From Micromonospora sp. BL4 (GTDB lineage: Bacteria > Actinomycetota > Actinomycetes > Mycobacteriales > Micromonosporaceae), in NCBI RefSeq assembly GCF_003667505.1, contig NZ_RCVJ01000147.1, forward strand, positions 1-64,000: 64,000 bases of DNA, in the 5' to 3' direction. The position numbers and the translations under genes are program-made. Shown piece by piece: positions 27,229 to 38,394 of this stretch; position 1 is the stretch's first letter, and each line of letters starts with the position of its first letter. The notes beneath the pieces were generated by a model. It was given only the letters and a program-made list of their open reading frames with translations, did no database searches and was not told where the DNA came from.

Positions 27229-28437
27229 ATGACGGAACCCACCCCGCTGCGCGTCGATCTGCTGACCCGGGAGTACCCGCCGGAGGTCTACGGCGGCGCC
27301 GGAGTGCACGTCGAGTACCTGGCCCGGGAGTTGCGCCGCCTGGCCGACGTGCGGGTGCACTGCTTCGGCCTGCCGCGCGCCGAGCCGGGCGTCACCGCGT
27401 ACACCGAACCGCCCGGCCTGACCGGCGCGAACGCCGCGCTGCGCACGATGGGCGTGGACCTGGAGATGGCCGCCGGCACGGCGGGCACCGACGTGGTGCA
27501 CAGCCATACCTGGTACGCGAACCTGGCCGGGCACACCGCGAAGCTGCTGCACGGGGTGCCGCACGTGGTGACGGCGCACAGCCTGGAGCCGCTGCGGCCG
27601 TGGAAGGCCGAGCAGCTCGGCGGTGGCTACGCGCTCTCCTCCTGGTGCGAGCGCACGGCGGTGGAGGCCGCCGACGCGGTGATCGCGGTCAGTGGCGGGA
27701 TGCGCCGTGACGTGCTGGCCGCCTACCCGCAGGTCGACCCGGACCGGGTCCGGGTGGTCTACAACGGCATCGACACCGCCCAGTACGCCCCGGACCGGGG
27801 CACCGACGTGCTCGACCGGCTCGGCATCGACCCTGCTCGGCCCAGCGTGGTGTACGTGGGAAGGATCACCCGGCAGAAGGGGCTGCCCTACCTGTTGCGG
27901 GCCGCCCGGGAGCTGCCGGCGGACACCCAGCTCGTGCTGCTCGCCGGCGCACCGGACACCGCGGAGATCGCCGCCGAGGTCCAGGAGTTGGCCGCCGAGC
28001 TGCGGGCCAACCGCTCCGGCGTGGTGTGGGTGGCCGAGATGCTGCCCAAGCCCGAGGTGATCCAGGTGCTCACCCACGCCACCGTCTTCGCCTGCCCGTC
28101 CGTGTACGAGCCGATGGGCATCGTCAACCTGGAGGCGATGGCGTGCGAGACGGCGGTGGTGGCGACCGCCACCGGCGGCATCCCCGAGGTGGTGGCCGAC
28201 GGCGAGACGGGTCTGCTGGTGCCGATCGAGCAGGCGACCGACGGGTCCGGGACGCCGTTGCGGCCGGAGCGGTTCGTGGCCGACCTCGCGGCGGCGATCA
28301 ACAACCTGCTCGCCGACCCGGCCCGCACCGAGCGGTTCGGCCTGGCCGGCCGGCGGCGCGCGGTCGAGCACTTCTCCTGGGACGCCGTCGCTCAACAGAC
28401 GCTCGACGTCTACCGCTCGGTCCGGGCGGCGGGCTGA
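27229..28437 (+). CDS. glgM: ADP-glucose-dependent glycosyltransferase GlgM/GlgA (maltose-1-phosphate synthase type)
   Basis: 402-aa GT4 enzyme from ATG 27229 (MTEPTPLRVDLLTREYPPEV). Actinobacterial relatives annotated glycogen synthase (mycobacterial Rv1212c) join ADP-glucose and glucose-1-phosphate to alpha-maltose-1-phosphate, the GlgE substrate. Visible: YGGAGVHVEYLARELRRL (substrate loop), VVHSHTWYANLAGH, VVYNGIDTAQY, VVYVGRITRQKGLPYLL and the donor-site PSVYEPMGIVNLEAMACETA with the paired glutamates. The open frame upstream is antisense to glgC and not real. The presence of glgE 175 bp downstream favours the GlgM reaction over classical chain elongation; both activities are reported for the family. 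Confidence 0.92.
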   Translation: MTEPTPLRVDLLTREYPPEVYGGAGVHVEYLARELRRLADVRVHCFGLPRAEPGVTAYTEPPGLTGANAALRTMGVDLEMAAGTAGTDVVHSHTWYANLAGHTAKLLHGVPHVVTAHSLEPLRPWKAEQLGGGYALSSWCERTAVEAADAVIAVSGGMRRDVLAAYPQVDPDRVRVVYNGIDTAQYAPDRGTDVLDRLGIDPARPSVVYVGRITRQKGLPYLLRAARELPADTQLVLLAGAPDTAEIAAEVQELAAELRANRSGVVWVAEMLPKPEVIQVLTHATVFACPSVYEPMGIVNLEAMACETAVVATATGGIPEVVADGETGLLVPIEQATDGSGTPLRPERFVADLAAAINNLLADPARTERFGLAGRRRAVEHFSWDAVAQQTLDVYRSVRAAG

Positions 28438-28600
28438 CTCCGCTCAGATCGCCGTTCCCGGCGGGGATTTGAGCAACGACGTCGCCTGCCTGACTCCGCC
28501 CCCGGGACCCGCACCACGACGATCCGCGCATCCTCGTCCACGATCCCGGGGTGCGGGACTGACAGGCGTGCTTGGCCGCGCGCGAACGGATCTCGCGCAG

Positions 28601-28606
28601 TAGGTT
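28601..28606 (+). promoter_or_regulatory. Putative -10 box of glgE (leaderless)
   Basis: TAGGTT, 6 nt before GTG 28613. The 175-bp spacer after glgM has an 8-bp inverted repeat (CCCGCACC near 28507, GGTGCGGG near 28550) but no other feature. Confidence 0.45.
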
Positions 28607-28612
28607 GGCGGG

Positions 28613-30735
28613 GTGACTGGACGGTTCCCGATCGAAGACGTCTCCCCCGTCGTCTCCTGCGGGCGGTACCCGGCCAAGGCGGTGGTCGACGAACCGGTTC
28701 CGGTGTCGGCGCGCGCCTACCGGGAGGGGCACGACGCGCTGGGCTGCAACGTGGTGTGGGCCGGCCCGGACGGCGCGAGCCGGCCGTTCACCCGGATGCG
28801 CCCCGGTGAGCCCGGCCAGGACCGCTGGCACGCGGTGATCCGTCCGGACGCCGTGGGCACCTGGACCTTCGCCGTCGAGGCGTTCCAGGACCCGTACCTG
28901 ACCTGGCAGAACGCGGTGACCAAGAAGATCGCCGCCGGGCAGGGGCCGGCCGAGCTGGCCAACGACCTGGCCGAGGGCACACGGGTGCTCGCCGCCGCCC
29001 GGGACCTCGTGCCGGTGAGCGACCGCCCCCGGGCCGCTGACGCCCTCGCCGCCCTCGCGGACACGGACCTGCCGCTGCCGCAGCGGGTCGACCCGGCGCT
29101 GGCCCTGGCCGACCTGCTCTGGGAGCACCCGGTGCGGGAGCTGGTGACCGTCGGTGAGACGTACTCCATCTGGGTGGACCGCAAGCGGGCGCTCTTCTCA
29201 GCCTGGTACGAGTTCTTTCCCCGCTCCGAGGGAGCGGCGCAGGGCCGGTCGGGCACCTTCGCCACCGCCACCGAGCGACTGCCCGGTGTCGCCGCGATGG
29301 GCTTCGACGTGCTCTACCTGCCGCCGATCCACCCGATCGGCCGGGTCAACCGCAAGGGCCGCAACAACGCGCTCACCGCGGGGCCCGACGACGTGGGCTC
29401 GCCGTGGGCGATCGGCGCCGCCGAGGGCGGGCACGACGCCATCCACCCCGACCTGGGTACGCCGGCGGACTTCCGCGCCTTCATCGAGGCGGCGGCGGCG
29501 CAGGGCCTGGAGGTGGCGATGGACCTGGCGTTGCAGTGCGCGCCGGACCACCCGTGGGTCACCGAGCACCCGGAGTGGTTCACCACCCGGGCCGACGGCA
29601 GCATCGCGTACGCGGAGAACCCGCCGAAGAAGTACCAGGACATCTACCCGGTCAACTTCGACAACGACCCCGAGGGCATCCGGGCCGAGGTGCTGCGGGT
29701 GGTGCTGCACTGGGTCGGCGAGGGCGTCCGGATCTTCCGGGTGGACAACCCGCACACCAAGCCGTTCGACTTCTGGCACTGGCTGATCGCCGAGGTGAAG
29801 AAGGTCGACCCGGACGTGCTGTTCCTCGCCGAGGCGTTCACCCGGCCGGCCATCATGCACGGCCTCGGCAAGATCGGCTTCACGCAGTCGTACACCTATT
29901 TCACCTGGCGCACGACGGCGGCCGAGATGCGGGAGTACTGCGAGGAGCTGGTCGCGTCGGCCGACTACATGCGACCGAACTTCTGGCCGAACACGCCGGA
30001 CATCCTGCACGAGTCGTTGCAGCACGGCGGCCCGCCGATGTTCAAGATCCGGGCGGTGCTGGCCGCGCTGCTGTCGCCCTCCTGGGGCATGTACGCCGGC
30101 TTCGAGCTGTTCGAGCACGTGGCCCGTCCGGGCGCCGAGGAGTACCTGGACAACGAGAAGTACGAGCTGCGTCCCCGGGACTGGGCCGGCGCGGAGGCGC
30201 AGGGCCGGTCGCTGGCCCCGTTCATCGCCACCCTCAACCGGGTCCGCCGGGACAATCCGGCCCTGCACCAGCTGCGCAACCTGCGTTTCCACGAGATCGA
30301 CAACCCGGCGTTGCTGTGCTGGTCCAAGCACGACCCGGAGACCGGCAACAGCGTCATCGTGATCTGCTCCTTCGACCCTCGTGTGGTGCAGTGGGGCAAC
30401 ACCACGCTCGACATGCCGGCGCTCGGCTTCGACTGGCACGAGCGGTTCACCGTGCACGACGAGGTCACCGGCACCAGCTACGACTGGGGCCAGCGCAACG
30501 CGGTCCGGCTCGACCCGTACCTGCAACCGGCGCACGTGCTGACCGTTCGCCGCCCCACCCCGCCCGCCACGCCCGAGCCGGCGGGCGCCGAGCCGGCGCA
30601 CCTCACCGTCGCCGACGTGCCGGACGACCTCTCGGGCGGCCCCGCGCCGACAACCCCGGCCACCGTGGCGTCCCGCCTCTCCGCAGCCCGTTCGTCCCGC
30701 TCCGCGCGGACCGCTCCCGCCCCGAAGGATCCTCG

Positions 30736-30748
<13 letters not shown>
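28613..30748 (+). CDS. glgE: Alpha-1,4-glucan:maltose-1-phosphate maltosyltransferase
   Basis: GH13_3 enzyme that adds maltosyl units from alpha-maltose-1-phosphate to the non-reducing end of alpha-1,4-glucan, releasing phosphate. 711 aa from GTG 28613. N-terminal beta-sandwich and helical insert (about 1-190), then the catalytic barrel: [34 protein letters not shown], nucleophile Asp378 in [11 protein letters not shown] and acid/base Glu407 in FLAEAFTRP. The 29-residue spacing matches the known D394/E423 pair of Streptomyces Glg[16 protein letters not shown] is the phosphate-binding region. C-terminal 70 residues are Pro/Ala/Ser-rich and unlike the conserved core. Overlaps glgB by 13 bp. Confidence 0.97.
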
Positions 30749-32838
<2,090 letters not shown>

Positions 32839-32841
32839 CGG

Positions 32842-32858
32842 CCCGCGAGCTGCGCGGG
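32842..32858. terminator. Short hairpin between convergent glgB and the App1-like gene
   Basis: CCCGCG (32842-32847) pairs with CGCGGG (32853-32858) around AGCTG. It fills the 21-bp gap between the two stop codons. Confidence 0.4.
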
Positions 32859-32859
32859 G

Positions 32860-33936
32860 TCAGACCAGGCCGGCGTCGCGCAGCAGTTGCCACAGGCCCG
32901 CGCCGTCCGGGGCGGAGAGCCACTTCTGCCCCACCGCCGCCGTCGACGGGCGCTCGGCCGGGGCGGGCAGGCTACCGGCCAGCACCGACTGGGTCGGCGA
33001 GAGCCGCCGGATCGCCACCCCGGCGACGTTCTCCGGGTGGGCGGCGGCGAACTCCCGGTAGATCTCCTGGTCGTGCTGGCCGTCGTCGCCGACCAGCAGC
33101 CAGCGCACCTCGGGAAACTCCCGGGCCAGGCGGGCCAGGGTGACCCGCTTGTGCTCCCGGCCGCTGCGGAACCAGCGGTCGGCGGTCGGACCCCAGTCGG
33201 TGAGCAGCAACGGCCCGGCCGGGTAGAGGTGCCGGGACAGGAAGCGGGTCAGCGTCGGCGCCACGTTCCACGCGCCGGTGGAGAGGTAGAAGACCGGCGC
33301 GCCGGGATGCGCGGTGACCAGCCGCTCGTAGAGCACCGCCATGCCGGGCACGGCGGCCCGGGCGTGCTCGTCGAGCACGAAGGTGTTCCACGCGGCCAGC
33401 AGCGGCCGGGGCAGCGCGGTCACCATCACCGTGTCGTCGATGTCGGAGAGGATGCCGAAGCGGACCTCCGGGTCGAGGATGCGCACCGGCGCGTCGACCG
33501 GCTCCGCGTCCGGCACGCTGAGCCGGACCGTGCCCCAGCCGGGCGGCAGGTCGGCCTCGACGAGCGTGTCGACGAAGCCGCTGCGGTCGGCCCGCGCCTC
33601 GCAGCGCACCCCACCGGCTTCGATGGTCACCGTGACGTGCTTGGCGGGCAGGGTGGTAAAGCTGCGCCAGCCGCGGACCTTGTCCAGGCGGCCCCGCTGC
33701 CGGGTGTCGGGGCGGCCCAGCAGCACCCGGCACATCACCCGCACCCAGCCCGGTGAGCCGTAGCCGGTGTACGCGATGATGTTGATTCGCCAGCCTGTGC
33801 GCCGCAACCGACGCTCCACGAGCTGGTGCACGGCGTCCTCGATCCGCGCGGCCCGGTGCAGGTTCGGAACGGCCAGCTGGCCGGCGGGAGTGGGTGGCAC
33901 CCGCCAACCCTGCCACACGTCGACGGCCACGGCCAT
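32860..33936 (-). CDS. App1-type (DUF2183) phosphatase domain protein
   Basis: 358 aa from ATG 33934-33936 (MAVAVDVWQGWRVPP); a GTG about 54 nt upstream is an alternative. The C-terminal domain is related to yeast App1 phosphatidate phosphatase: FGILSDIDDTVMVTALP with the HAD nucleophile Asp165 and Asp167, then PVFYLSTGAWNVAP and the Lys-containing REHKRVTLARLAREFP, followed by LLVGDDGQHDQEIY, the HAD motif IV acid. N-terminal half has a small beta region (VTIEAGGVRCEARADRSGF). Bacterial members are common in actinomycetes; the substrate is unknown. The long antisense-looking extension upstream (to 36426) is a GC artefact opposite other genes. Confidence 0.88.
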   Translation of the reverse strand: MAVAVDVWQGWRVPPTPAGQLAVPNLHRAARIEDAVHQLVERRLRRTGWRINIIAYTGYGSPGWVRVMCRVLLGRPDTRQRGRLDKVRGWRSFTTLPAKHVTVTIEAGGVRCEARADRSGFVDTLVEADLPPGWGTVRLSVPDAEPVDAPVRILDPEVRFGILSDIDDTVMVTALPRPLLAAWNTFVLDEHARAAVPGMAVLYERLVTAHPGAPVFYLSTGAWNVAPTLTRFLSRHLYPAGPLLLTDWGPTADRWFRSGREHKRVTLARLAREFPEVRWLLVGDDGQHDQEIYREFAAAHPENVAGVAIRRLSPTQSVLAGSLPAPAERPSTAAVGQKWLSAPDGAGLWQLLRDAGLV

Positions 33937-34023
33937 GCGAGCGGAGGCAGCCTGCGCCGAACCACCCCGGCCGGCCCGCCGTCCGTGAAACACTCCGGTC
34001 GGGACGACGACGGGGGCGTGGTC

Positions 34024-35643
34024 GTGTCGCATCCAGAGCAGCACCGTGGGCGACGGCGCCCGCGACTCGACCGGCCGGCGCTCGTCGCGCTGCTGTTCGG
34101 GCTGGCCGGCGTCGGGTATCGGCTGGTCCTGACGCTGTACACCGTGCCGGTGTCGAACAGCGACGAGGCGACGTTCGGTCTCGCCGCGCTGCACATCGCG
34201 CAGGGCCGGGAACGGCCGGTCTTCCTCTACGGCCAGCACTACATGGGAATGCTGGAGTCGTACCTGGCCGCGCCGCTGGTCGCGGTGACCGGGCCGAGCT
34301 GGCCGGTGCTGCGGCTGCCGATGCTCGCGCTGTACGCGGTCTTCCTCTACCTGATCCACCGGCTGACCCGTCGGTTGTACGCGCCGTGGTTCGCCGCCTT
34401 CGTGGTCGGTCTGCTGGCGCTCGGACCGGAACGGGTGGTGCGGGATCAGCTCACCGTCGTCGGCGGACGGCCGGAGGTGAAGCCGGCGGTGCTGCTGATG
34501 CTGCTGATCACGGTGGGGTTGGCGGCCGGCACGGTCCACCGTCGGCGGCTCGCCGTCGCCCTGTTCGGTCTGCTCGTCGGGCTGGCCGCCTGGTCGGACT
34601 GGCTGATCCTGCCGTACCTGGCGGTGGCCGGGCTGGCCCTGGTGTGGGCGGTGCGGCGGGAGCTCCTCGGCTGGTCCGGCCTGTTGCTGGTGGCGGGTTT
34701 CGTGGTCGGGGTGGCGCCGATGATCTACGACAACCTGCGTGCGCCGCCCGGTGCGGACTCGCTGTCGGTGTTCCGGGAGGTCAGCACCAAGGCGGGCCCG
34801 CTGCCGCCGTGGTCCGAGCGGATCCGGGGCGGCCTGCTGGAGGGGGTGCCGCTGGCGCACGGGCTCTGCCCGGTGGACGGCTGCGGTCGCTGGCAGCAGT
34901 GGTTCGGGCTGCTCTATCCGGTGCTGCTGGTGGTCGCCGCGGTGGTCGCGGTGCTCGCGTACCGCCGGGCCGCCGGGGCGTCCCGCGGGGAGCGGGTCCG
35001 GCCGGTGGTGCAGCTCGCGCTGCTCGCCGGCGCCGCGTTGACCATGCTGTCGTACGTGCGCAGCCCGCTCGCCGCGACCAGCCCGCTGGACAACGCCCGC
35101 TACCTGTCGGTGCTGCAACTGTCGCTGCCGGCGGTGCTCTGGCCGCTCTGGGTGGCCGCCGTCGCCTGCTGGCGGGGCACGGTGGGCGCGCTCGGCCGGC
35201 TCACCGGCGCGCTGGCCACCGCCGTGCTGGCCGCGCTGACCGCGACCACGCTGGTGATCACCGTGCTCTTCGCGACCACCGGCGTCGAGGCGTCGCGGAC
35301 CGAGGAGCGCCAGGCCCGGCAGCTGGCGTCGGCGCTGCGCGCCAACGGCCCCCACGAGGTGTACGGGGACTACTGGACCTGCAACCGGCTGATCTTCAAC
35401 ACGGACGAGACGGTGGTCTGCGGTGTGCTCGACGGCGACCTGTCCCCCGGGCAGAACCGCTACCTGCCGTACTGGCGACAGGTCGGCCGCGCCGAGCGAC
35501 CCGGCTACGTGGTGGAGGTCGACTCGCCGATGGAACGGCGGCTGCGCCGGCTGCTCGCCGACCGGCCCGACGCCGCACCGGTCCGCGAGGTCGACGGCTA
35601 TCGCGTGTACCACCCCGACACCCCGGTCCGGCCCTGGCGGTAA
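34024..35643 (+). CDS. Polytopic membrane protein, GT-C glycosyltransferase-like (GT39/PMT-like)
   Basis: About 539 aa from GTG 34024 (GGGGG 7 nt upstream; GTG 34018 also in frame). About 10-11 transmembrane helices. After the first helix comes VSNSDEATFGLAALHIAQG with the acidic Asp-Glu pair expected in the first outer loop of GT-C enzymes that use polyprenyl-phosphate sugars, then FLYGQHYMGMLESYLAAP. The soluble C-terminal part (about 440-539) includes ANGPHEVYGDYWTCNRLIFN, with Cys residues that could pair outside the cell. The function is probably sugar transfer to an envelope acceptor; donor and acceptor are unknown. It stands apart from both glycan loci, divergent from the App1-like gene. 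Confidence 0.65.
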   Translation: MSHPEQHRGRRRPRLDRPALVALLFGLAGVGYRLVLTLYTVPVSNSDEATFGLAALHIAQGRERPVFLYGQHYMGMLESYLAAPLVAVTGPSWPVLRLPMLALYAVFLYLIHRLTRRLYAPWFAAFVVGLLALGPERVVRDQLTVVGGRPEVKPAVLLMLLITVGLAAGTVHRRRLAVALFGLLVGLAAWSDWLILPYLAVAGLALVWAVRRELLGWSGLLLVAGFVVGVAPMIYDNLRAPPGADSLSVFREVSTKAGPLPPWSERIRGGLLEGVPLAHGLCPVDGCGRWQQWFGLLYPVLLVVAAVVAVLAYRRAAGASRGERVRPVVQLALLAGAALTMLSYVRSPLAATSPLDNARYLSVLQLSLPAVLWPLWVAAVACWRGTVGALGRLTGALATAVLAALTATTLVITVLFATTGVEASRTEERQARQLASALRANGPHEVYGDYWTCNRLIFNTDETVVCGVLDGDLSPGQNRYLPYWRQVGRAERPGYVVEVDSPMERRLRRLLADRPDAAPVREVDGYRVYHPDTPVRPWR

Positions 35644-35697
35644 CGGCGGGTCGTACGCTGGCCGGGCCGCCGCCGTCCGCCCGTCGAGGAGACCCCG

Positions 35698-36495
35698 ATG
35701 CTCATCCTGCTGCCGCCCTCGGAGGGCAAGGCCGACGCCGGCACCGGTCGACGATGGTCCCCGGACCGGCTCGCGTTGCCCGAGTTGAACCCCGCCCGGG
35801 AGCGGGTGCTCGACGCGCTCGTGGCGCTGAGCGCCGGGCCGGACGAGGCGGCGGCGCTGGACGCGCTCGGGCTCAGCGAGGGCCAGCGTGGCGAGCTGCG
35901 CCGCAACGCCCGTCTGCGGGTGGCGGCCACCGCGCCGGCCGCGCAGATCTACACCGGAGTGCTCTACGAGGCGCTGGACCTGGCCTCCCTGCCGGCGGCG
36001 GCGCAGCGGACGGCGCGCCGGTCGATCCTGATCAGCTCCGGACTGTGGGGCGCGGTGCGGCTCGCCGACCGGATTCCGCCGTACCGCTGCCCGATCGGCG
36101 CCCGCCTGCCCGGCGTGGGGGCGCTGTCGGCGTACTGGCGGCCGGTGCTGGCGCCGGTGCTGTCCGCCGCGGCCGGTTCCGGGCCGGTGCTCGACCTGCG
36201 CTCCGGCGCGTACGCGGCCACCTGGACGCCGCGCGGGGAGCTGGCCGAGCGGACGGTGACGCTGCGGGTGCTGCACGAGCGGGAGGTCGACGGGGTGCCG
36301 GTCCGCTCGGTGGTGAGCCACTTCAACAAGGCCACCAAGGGGCGGTTGGTCCGTGACCTGCTGGTCGCTGGGGCCCGGCCGCGTACCGCCGGGGAGCTGA
36401 TCGGCGCGCTGCGCGACCTGAAGCACACCGTTCTGGAGCAGACGGCCGCCCCCGGCCGGCCGCGGCAGGTGGATCTGGTGGTCACCGACCTCTAG
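35698..36495 (+). CDS. yaaA: YaaA family peroxide-stress protein (DUF328/UPF0246)
   Basis: 265 aa from ATG 35698, with GAGGAGA upstream. N-terminal MLILLPPSEGKADAGTG and C-terminal SHFNKATKGRLVRDLL are the signatures of the family; the middle SILISSGLWGAVRLADRIPPY is also typical. E. coli YaaA binds DNA and limits iron-driven oxidative damage; an equivalent role here is inference. It follows the membrane protein by 54 bp on the same strand but has its own ribosome site. Confidence 0.9.
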   Translation: MLILLPPSEGKADAGTGRRWSPDRLALPELNPARERVLDALVALSAGPDEAAALDALGLSEGQRGELRRNARLRVAATAPAAQIYTGVLYEALDLASLPAAAQRTARRSILISSGLWGAVRLADRIPPYRCPIGARLPGVGALSAYWRPVLAPVLSAAAGSGPVLDLRSGAYAATWTPRGELAERTVTLRVLHEREVDGVPVRSVVSHFNKATKGRLVRDLLVAGARPRTAGELIGALRDLKHTVLEQTAAPGRPRQVDLVVTDL

Positions 36496-36600
36496 CGCGA
36501 CAGCCGCAAGATTTCCTCAAGGCTGGGCGGGACCGGTTCCGCATCGGCGGCGCAGGGGCCACGGTAGGGGAACCCAGACTCCGACAAGGGAGCACCCCCG

Positions 36601-37341
36601 TTGGCCCGAGAACCCGCCCTGCTCGACCGGCGCCCGTCCCCGGTGACGCCACCCCCGCTGGACTGGCTGACCCTGGGCGACGCGTTCGAGGCCGCCTGCC
36701 TGCTGCGCTGCACGCCACGGCCGACCGCCGCACGGTTGACGGCGACGCTCCCGGCACACTCGCCGGGGGTGGAGTTCAACCGGGAGGACGCCGCCCAGCG
36801 GATGCGGCAGTTGCTCGCCCGGCTGGACATCCCGGTGACCCACGAGGTGGCCGTCGGCGGCCTGCGCCGCCGCTACGAACTGCACCGGCTCTGGGTGCCG
36901 CGGGAGCACCGTGGCGCGTACGCCCGGATGCTCGATGCCGGTTGGTGGCAGGGGCGTCGGGAGCTGCTCGGCGGTCCGCTGCCCGGCGCCTCGCCGGCCC
37001 GCCGGCGGTGGGTGTCCCGGCTCGCCGCGGCGGCGTGGCGTTCGGCGCTGCTGGCCGGCGGGCGGCACGTCCGCCGGCACATCCTCGGCGTACGGCTCAC
37101 CGACCGGGAGCTGGCCGCGGTGCTGATCCGCGGCGCGGCCGTGCTCGACGTGCCGGCCCTGCTCCGTCCCGGCACCGGCTGCTTCCTGGTCAGCGTCGCC
37201 GACGGGCCGGACCGGGAGCGGATCCTACGCAGTGCCGCCATGGAGCCGGCGAGCACAGCGGCGCTGGAGCCGGCCGGCACCGCCGCGATCGAACCGGCCC
37301 GCACCGCGGCGATGCCGCCGGAACGCCGCCCCGCCTGCTGA
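36601..37341 (+). CDS. Hypothetical protein with LAGLIDADG-like/WhiA-like fold hints and a repetitive tail
   Basis: 246 aa from TTG 36601 (AGGGAG 9 nt upstream). Basic protein with EFNREDAAQRMRQLLARLDI and LRRRYELHRLWVPREHRGAY, followed by a hydrophobic-basic region (WVSRLAAAAWRSALLAGG). I do not recognise a family with certainty; the pattern of a small alpha/beta module is all that can be said. The last 35 residues repeat AxEPAxTAA three times (MEPASTAALEPAGTAAIEPA), encoded by near-identical 27-bp DNA units at about 37240-37320. Gene identity rests on start context, length and third-position bias. Confidence 0.5.
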   Translation: MAREPALLDRRPSPVTPPPLDWLTLGDAFEAACLLRCTPRPTAARLTATLPAHSPGVEFNREDAAQRMRQLLARLDIPVTHEVAVGGLRRRYELHRLWVPREHRGAYARMLDAGWWQGRRELLGGPLPGASPARRRWVSRLAAAAWRSALLAGGRHVRRHILGVRLTDRELAAVLIRGAAVLDVPALLRPGTGCFLVSVADGPDRERILRSAAMEPASTAALEPAGTAAIEPARTAAMPPERRPAC

Positions 37342-37417
37342 CCCCGGACCCCGGCGTGGCACCCACCGGTCGGCTCCGGGCTTGCGTCCACCGGTCCGGC
37401 GGCGCACAGTGCACCGC

Positions 37418-38383
37418 GTGAGTCGTACCTCGCCCAGCCGGCCCGGTCACCGCCGCCCGGTGACGGCGGCGCTGCTGACGCTGCTGCTGGCCGCGACCCT
37501 GGCCGGGGCCGCCAGCTGCCGGGACGCCCCGGCCGAGCCGCTGCCGATCCGGATCGCCACGGGCAGCCCCACCGCCGTCTACTACGCCTTCGGGCAGTCC
37601 CTGGCGGCCATCCTCAACCGGGAGCTGCCCGACGTGCGGGCCAGCGTGGTCGTCACCGCCGCCTCGGCGGAGAACGTCCGGCTGGTCGGTTCGGGCTCGG
37701 CCGAGCTGGGCTTCACCCAGGCCGACGTGCTGCCCACCACCACGGCGGACAGTCCGACGGTCGACGCCGTCGCCCGGGTGTACGACGACCAGCTGCACCT
37801 GGTGACCACCGCCGGCGGCCCGGTCCGCACGGTCGCCGACCTGCGCGGCCGGCGGGTCTCCGTCGGCGCGCCCGGATCGGGCACCGAGATCACCGCGATC
37901 CGGCTGCTGGAGGTGGCCGGGCTCGGCGGTGACGGGGTGCGCCAGGAGCGGCTCGGGCTGGACGACTCGGTGACCGCGCTGCGCGCCGGGCGGATCGACG
38001 CCTTCTTCTTCTCCGGCGGGCTGCCGGTGCGAGGCATCAAGGAGCTGGCCGGGCGTAGCGCCACCCGGATCGTGGACCTCGGCGAGTGGGTGGAGCCGTT
38101 GCGCGCCCGCTACGGCCAGGTCTACGTCTCCCGGGACATTCCCCGCTCCGCGTACGGCGTCGACCCGGTGACCACCGTGGCCAACCCGAACTACCTGATC
38201 GTCCAGGCCGACCTGCCGGAGCGGTTGGTCCGGGAGGTGACCCGGCTGCTGATGGAGCGCCGGGCCGAGCTGGGCGCCGCGCATCCGGCGGCGGGACGGA
38301 TGAGCCCCCGCTCGGCGATCGCCACCGCCCCGCTGTCGCTGCACCCTGGAGCCGCGGCCTGGTACCGCGCGGCCAAACCCTGA
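37418..38383 (+). CDS. TAXI family TRAP transporter solute-binding protein (predicted lipoprotein)
   Basis: 321 aa from GTG 37418. A basic head, a hydrophobic stretch (VTAALLTLLLAATLAGAAS) and Cys give a signal peptide with a lipobox-like GAASC, so export and lipid anchoring are likely. Mature part: IRIATGSPTAVYYAFGQSLA, then VVVTAASAENVRLVGSG, ELGFTQADV, VSVGAPGSGTEITAIRLL and IDAFFFSGGLPV are the TAXI (glutamate/small organic acid) binding-protein blocks. No TRAP membrane components are adjacent; instead a histidine kinase and response regulator follow on the opposite strand. In actinomycetes TAXI proteins next to two-component genes may act as extracytoplasmic sensors for the kinase; this is inference. 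Confidence 0.88.
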   Translation: MSRTSPSRPGHRRPVTAALLTLLLAATLAGAASCRDAPAEPLPIRIATGSPTAVYYAFGQSLAAILNRELPDVRASVVVTAASAENVRLVGSGSAELGFTQADVLPTTTADSPTVDAVARVYDDQLHLVTTAGGPVRTVADLRGRRVSVGAPGSGTEITAIRLLEVAGLGGDGVRQERLGLDDSVTALRAGRIDAFFFSGGLPVRGIKELAGRSATRIVDLGEWVEPLRARYGQVYVSRDIPRSAYGVDPVTTVANPNYLIVQADLPERLVREVTRLLMERRAELGAAHPAAGRMSPRSAIATAPLSLHPGAAAWYRAAKP

Positions 38384-38394
38384 CGCCCGGCCCG

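Noticed and set aside
29404..30735. Long 5' extension of the glgB frame
   Set aside because: It lies entirely inside glgE in another frame; GlgB starts at ATG 30736 with a ribosome site.
33937..36426. Huge minus-strand extension of the App1-like frame
   Set aside because: It runs antisense to the membrane protein and yaaA, has no motif until residue about 830, and the App1-like protein has a sensible start at 33936.
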